Made by a program: the position numbers and the translations under genes. The notes under the pieces are model-generated. The model was given only the letters and a program-made list of their open reading frames with translations, did not search any database and was not told the origin of the DNA. From the NCBI RefSeq assembly GCF_007830265.1, contig NZ_VLKE01000001.1, positions 4,526,001 to 4,590,000 of the forward strand: a stretch of DNA of 64,000 nucleotides, given 5' to 3'. The DNA is from Micromonospora olivasterospora (GTDB taxonomy: Bacteria > Actinomycetota > Actinomycetes > Mycobacteriales > Micromonosporaceae). Position 1 is the first letter of the stretch; every line of letters begins with the position of its first letter. Positions 60,900 to 64,000 of this stretch are shown piece by piece.

Positions 60900-62938
60900 G
60901 TGTCGACCGTCGCAAACGACGCTCTGCCTGCGGAGGACCAGCGAGTGCCGGACGAGCAGCGCACCGGCGTCCACGACGCCGGGCGGCGGTTCGGGGCCCT
61001 CGTGGCGTCCCTGCCGCGCCGGATAACCGATGCGTCCGTGCTGGCCTTCGCGCTGTTCACGATCCTCTACCACGCGGCGTTCCTGGTCGCCCTGCGGCCG
61101 TCGGTGACGTTCCTGGTCTGGCTCGTCTGCTGTGCCGGGCTCGGCGTGCTGGCGCTGGTCCGCGCGCTACGGCGACGGGCGACCGCGGCCCGCCGCCCGC
61201 CGCGGTCGACCCCGCGCCGGGCGGGTCGCGCTGGTGGTGGATCGCCGGCGGTGTCGGCGTCCTCGCCGCCGGCACCGCGGCCGTGGGCGGGTGGATGCCA
61301 TGGTGGGTGCCGGCTGCGCTCGGGTTGTTCGCCTCCGTGGTCGTGGTGCTGCAGGCCCGCCGGGCGTGGCTGGTCCGCGCCGACGCGGCGGAGCCGGCGG
61401 CGGGCGGCTGGCAGGCGACGTACGCGCTGCTCGTGTCCGTCGGGGTCGCCGTCTCCTCGCTGTTCATGGCCCGCAACACCAAGGACGACGTCTTCTACGT
61501 CGGTAAGTCGGTGTGGGTGGCGGAGCGGGACATCGTCCCGCTGCGGGACTTCCTGTTCACCGAGAACGTCGCCGCCCCGCTGAGCTCCCAGCCGCCGATC
61601 TCCTCGATCGAGGTGTTCGCCGGGGCGCTCGGGCGGTTCCTGGGCATCCACGCGGCCTCCGCCACGTGGTACGTGCTGCTGCCGGTGCTCGCCGTGCTCG
61701 CGGTGCTCGCCCTGTGGCGGCTGGTCCACCGGTGGGCGCCCCGCCGGCCCGTGCTGGCCTTCACGGTGGCCGTCGCCTACCTGTACCTCGTGGCCGGCTC
61801 GGACGCCGCGCTCGGCACGTTCCACCTGCCCCGGCTCTACGAGGGCAAGGGCATGTTCGTCTCGGCGGTGGTCCCGCTCATGTGGGTCTACCTGACCGAC
61901 TGGTTCGAGTCGCGGTCGAGGTGGAAGCTGTTCCTGGTGGGCGCGCTCTCGGTGGTGGCGACCGGGCTGACGTCGACGTCCGCGATGATCCTGCCGCTGC
62001 TGGTCGGTGCGGCCGGCCTGGCCATGCTCCTGGTCGGCCGCTGGCGGGACGCGCTGACCGTCGGGGTCGTCGCGCTGGTCTATCCGATCGGCGCGGTGGT
62101 CGTGTCGCGGCTGGCGCTCGGGCCCGTCGCCGCCGCCGGCGAGGCTCAGTTCTTCGACGCCGAGGGCACCTACCGCCGCACCCTGCTGGTCGGCGTGCTG
62201 GGGGTCGTCGGCGGGCTCGCCCTCTGGTGTGCGCCCATGCTCGTCCGGCGGCGGACACCGAGGCTGCTCGCGGCGAGCGCGGCGGTGACGATGAGCGTCC
62301 TGTTCGTGCCCGGGGTGCTGGAGGCGCTCGGCGCGGCCAGCGGCATTTCGGCCGTTCTCTGGCGGGTGCCCTGGATCCTCGCCCTGCCCGGCCTGGTCGG
62401 GATCCTCTGCACCCTCGAGCTGCCGAGGGTGTCCCGGCTGGCCAGCGGTGCCGTCGCCGCGGCGCTGGTCGCGTCCTTCGCGTTCTTCGGCACGCCGATG
62501 TGGTCCAAGGACAGCTTCGTCGAGGTGGCGCCGCACCCGATCTGGAAGCTGCCGCAGCAGCGTCAGAAGATCGTCTTCTGGATCGACGGGCTGGACCGTC
62601 AGCCCGGCCTGCTGCTCGCCCCGTCGACCCTGATGCGCATCTCGCCGATCATCAGCAGCCGGCTGCGGGTGGTGCTGCCCCGCGACGGCTACCTGATCGA
62701 GTACGACCAGAACTCCGACTTCGTGCGGGACCGCCTCCGGCTGGCCAAGTTCGCCGACGGCACGGAGATCGCCCCGCTGCCGGAGCTGGCGGCGTCGATC
62801 GAGCGACTGGACGTCACGACCATCTGCGTCTACTCCGTCAACCGGGCCGCCCGCGACGCCGTGGTGCAGCTCGGCTTCGAGGAGTTCGCGAGACGCAAGG
62901 CCCCGGGCGCGGTGCGGTGCTTCCGGCAGAACGGATGA
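60900..62938 (+). CDS. Large multi-pass membrane protein, frame interrupted near 61.2 kb
   Basis: GTG 60900 has AAGGA upstream. The first helices (ASVLAFALFTILYHAAFLVA, VTFLVWLVCCAGLGVLALV) are in one frame up to about 61160; coding character then moves back by one base and continues as SRWWWIAGGVGVLAAGTAA and MPWWVPAALGLFASVVVVLQ to 62938. The join, at 61160-61225, fits one missing base. Together ~680 residues with at least ten helices and a C-terminal soluble part (LLLAPSTLMRISPIISSRL, VVLPRDGYLIEYDQNSDF). It resembles GT-C-like cell-surface glycan proteins; no function is assigned. Confidence 0.75.
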
Positions 62939-63154
62939 CCGTGCCGAGCGGGACGGTGGGGGACTGACCCGCCCGCAACGGGAAGAAGCCCCCAATACCC
63001 CAATAGAACGGCCTCAGCGTCTCGCGTTAAGGTCTGAAAGCGAATGGGGCCGTGTACGACGAACGGGTGGACCCCGCTGCTAGCCGTACTGAACGTCGAG
63101 GCCGGCCCCGGTGGGGTCGGCCCCGTCGCCGATCGCGTCTGGGGAGAGTGACCG
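62939..63154. other. Intergenic region before the second TagF-like gene
   Basis: No gene. A near-perfect 10-bp hairpin (GGCCGGCCCC with GGGGTCGGCC, one wobble pair) lies at about 63102-63124, just before the GGGGAGAG ribosome site of the next gene. Confidence 0.4.
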
Positions 63155-64000
63155 TTGTTCGGCAAGTTGATGGGACCGGCGGGAGTGGCCGCTCGCGGGG
63201 CCGTGCTGCTGCTGTTCTATTTGATCGCCCTCGTCGCGGGGGCGCTGGGCGCGGTCTGGTTGTTCGCGGTGGCCGCGGTCGTCGCCGTCGCCGGTGAGTT
63301 CACCCTGTCCCGGTGGTCGGCGCCCACCATGACGCTGCTGGAGAAGGTCGGCCTCGGCCGGGGCTACCGCCAGTTGACCCGCGACCTCTCTGCCGTCCTG
63401 CTCGTCGTCGCGACCCTCCGTCCCACTCCGGTGCAGCTGACCGCGGTCCTGCTGCTGCCCGCCGTGGTCTGGGTGATCTCGGCCTTCGCCGGCGCGCTGG
63501 ACAAGATGATCGAACGGCGCAACCCGCTCTCCGCGATGGTGCGCAACATCGAGCTCGGCCGGCTGCGCTCCGCGCCCCGCCCGCCGGAGTGGGCGTCCGG
63601 CGTCGCCGGCGAGCAGCTCGCCATGGTCAACGTGCTGCTGGTGCCGGCGGTGGTGCTCGCGGCGGTGCGGGGCGACGTCGCCCCGGTGCTGGCGGCCGGC
63701 GCCGCCGCCGTGCTGTCCGCCGCGGTGACGGGCGCCATCGTCGCGCTGACCTGGCTCCGCGGGCGGGGCATGGGCCAGAGCCCCCTGCTGCCGGCGGTGC
63801 AGCGGTGGCTGGACACCTACCGGCCGGAGGTCGCCCTCTACTTCGCCGGCCCCGCGAAGGACGTCTACCAGGCCAACATGTGGCTGGCGCCGACCGAGGC
63901 CCTGGAGCGGCGGGCCGTGGTGCTGATGCGCAGTCGGGAGGCGTTCCAGGAGTTGGCCGACACGCGGCTGCCGGTGATCTGCGTGCCGGCCGGCCCGGAC
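63155..64000 (+). CDS. TagF-like glycerophosphotransferase, N-terminal part (runs off right edge)
   Basis: The first 282 codons from TTG 63155 (GGGGAGAG 7 bases upstream; ATG 63170 is the alternative). Four to six membrane helices come first (AVLLLFYLIALVAGALGAVW, LTAVLLLPAVVWVISAFAGA), then the polymerase-domain opening EVALYFAGPAKDVYQANMWL, followed by LERRAVVLMRSREAFQELAD and LPVICVPAG. This matches the same layout in the TagF-like gene at 40854-42770 (EFLLHFSAPPGSEYQVTMWL, LVMVREPEFLAPI, VVYCPT), so both have the membrane-anchored architecture. The two probably act on the same or related polymers. Confidence 0.85.
   Translation, partial: MFGKLMGPAGVAARGAVLLLFYLIALVAGALGAVWLFAVAAVVAVAGEFTLSRWSAPTMTLLEKVGLGRGYRQLTRDLSAVLLVVATLRPTPVQLTAVLLLPAVVWVISAFAGALDKMIERRNPLSAMVRNIELGRLRSAPRPPEWASGVAGEQLAMVNVLLVPAVVLAAVRGDVAPVLAAGAAAVLSAAVTGAIVALTWLRGRGMGQSPLLPAVQRWLDTYRPEVALYFAGPAKDVYQANMWLAPTEALERRAVVLMRSREAFQELADTRLPVICVPAGPD

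Noticed and set aside
1..64000. CRISPR arrays, tRNA or rRNA genes, insertion sequences, prophage, integrase attachment sites
   Set aside because: None seen on reading both strands: no regular short repeats with spacers, no tRNA-like cloverleaf recognised, and no transposase or integrase among the translated frames.

Overview
The window is very GC-rich DNA (third codon positions almost all G or C) and looks like a chromosomal segment from an actinomycete, most likely the family Micromonosporaceae. Support: many GTG and TTG starts with GGAGG-type ribosome sites, DinB/mycothiol-type small proteins, adjacent parE-parC, a ydaO-type riboswitch before a secreted cysteine peptidase, and a large surface-glycan island. 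No tRNA, rRNA, CRISPR array, transposase or phage gene was seen.

Layout. 1-13.4 kb is housekeeping and accessory: an acyl-CoA ligase (cut by the left edge), RecD2 helicase, a 2H phosphoesterase, two DinB proteins, an SCP2-domain protein coupled to a glycogen-debranching-type glucosidase, a DUF72 protein, a GT4 glycosyltransferase, and two gene remnants (a GT8 glycosyltransferase and a CYP152-type P450). 13.8-18.5 kb holds topoisomerase IV (parE, parC) closed by a 21-bp-stem terminator. 18.5-25.7 kb holds a uracil/xanthine permease, a GT2 plus GT-C-like membrane pair, an AlkB-like dioxygenase and a large membrane protein. 25.7-36.6 kb is a minus-strand operon with all six CMP-pseudaminic-acid functions (pseB, C, H, I, F, G) interleaved with a GT2, a pyruvyltransferase, a methyltransferase and an unidentified probable transferase. 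36.7-40.9 kb carries an acyltransferase, small membrane proteins and a c-di-AMP-riboswitch-controlled papain-like peptidase. 40.9-46.2 kb is a teichoic-acid-type unit: TagF-like transferase, a fused cytidylyltransferase-reductase resembling H. influenzae Bcs1 (CDP-ribitol synthesis), and the TagH/TagG exporter, divergent from a TetR regulator. 47-57.4 kb runs from an L-2-hydroxyglutarate oxidase into a plus-strand operon: aminotransferase, epimerase, GT4, hexapeptide acyltransferase, acyl carrier protein, SDR, AMP-ligase, LuxE-like and LuxC-like proteins. 57.4-64 kb has a flippase-like membrane protein, an aminotransferase/oxidoreductase sugar pair, a large membrane protein and a second TagF-like gene cut by the right edge.

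Taken together, 20-64 kb is best read as a locus for an anionic, nonulosonic-acid-containing cell-wall glycopolymer: sugar nucleotides (CMP-Pse, CDP-ribitol or similar), decoration (pyruvate, methyl, acyl), TagF-like polymerases and ABC export. The LuxC/LuxE/ACP/ligase/SDR cassette inside it is the most unusual part and has no obvious textbook role.

Caution: at least five genes, perhaps eight, read as interrupted frames, and every case has the same sense (one base missing on the coding strand, in a GC-rich run). This suggests sequencing or assembly error more than decay, so affected genes are given here as whole CDSs with the break described.
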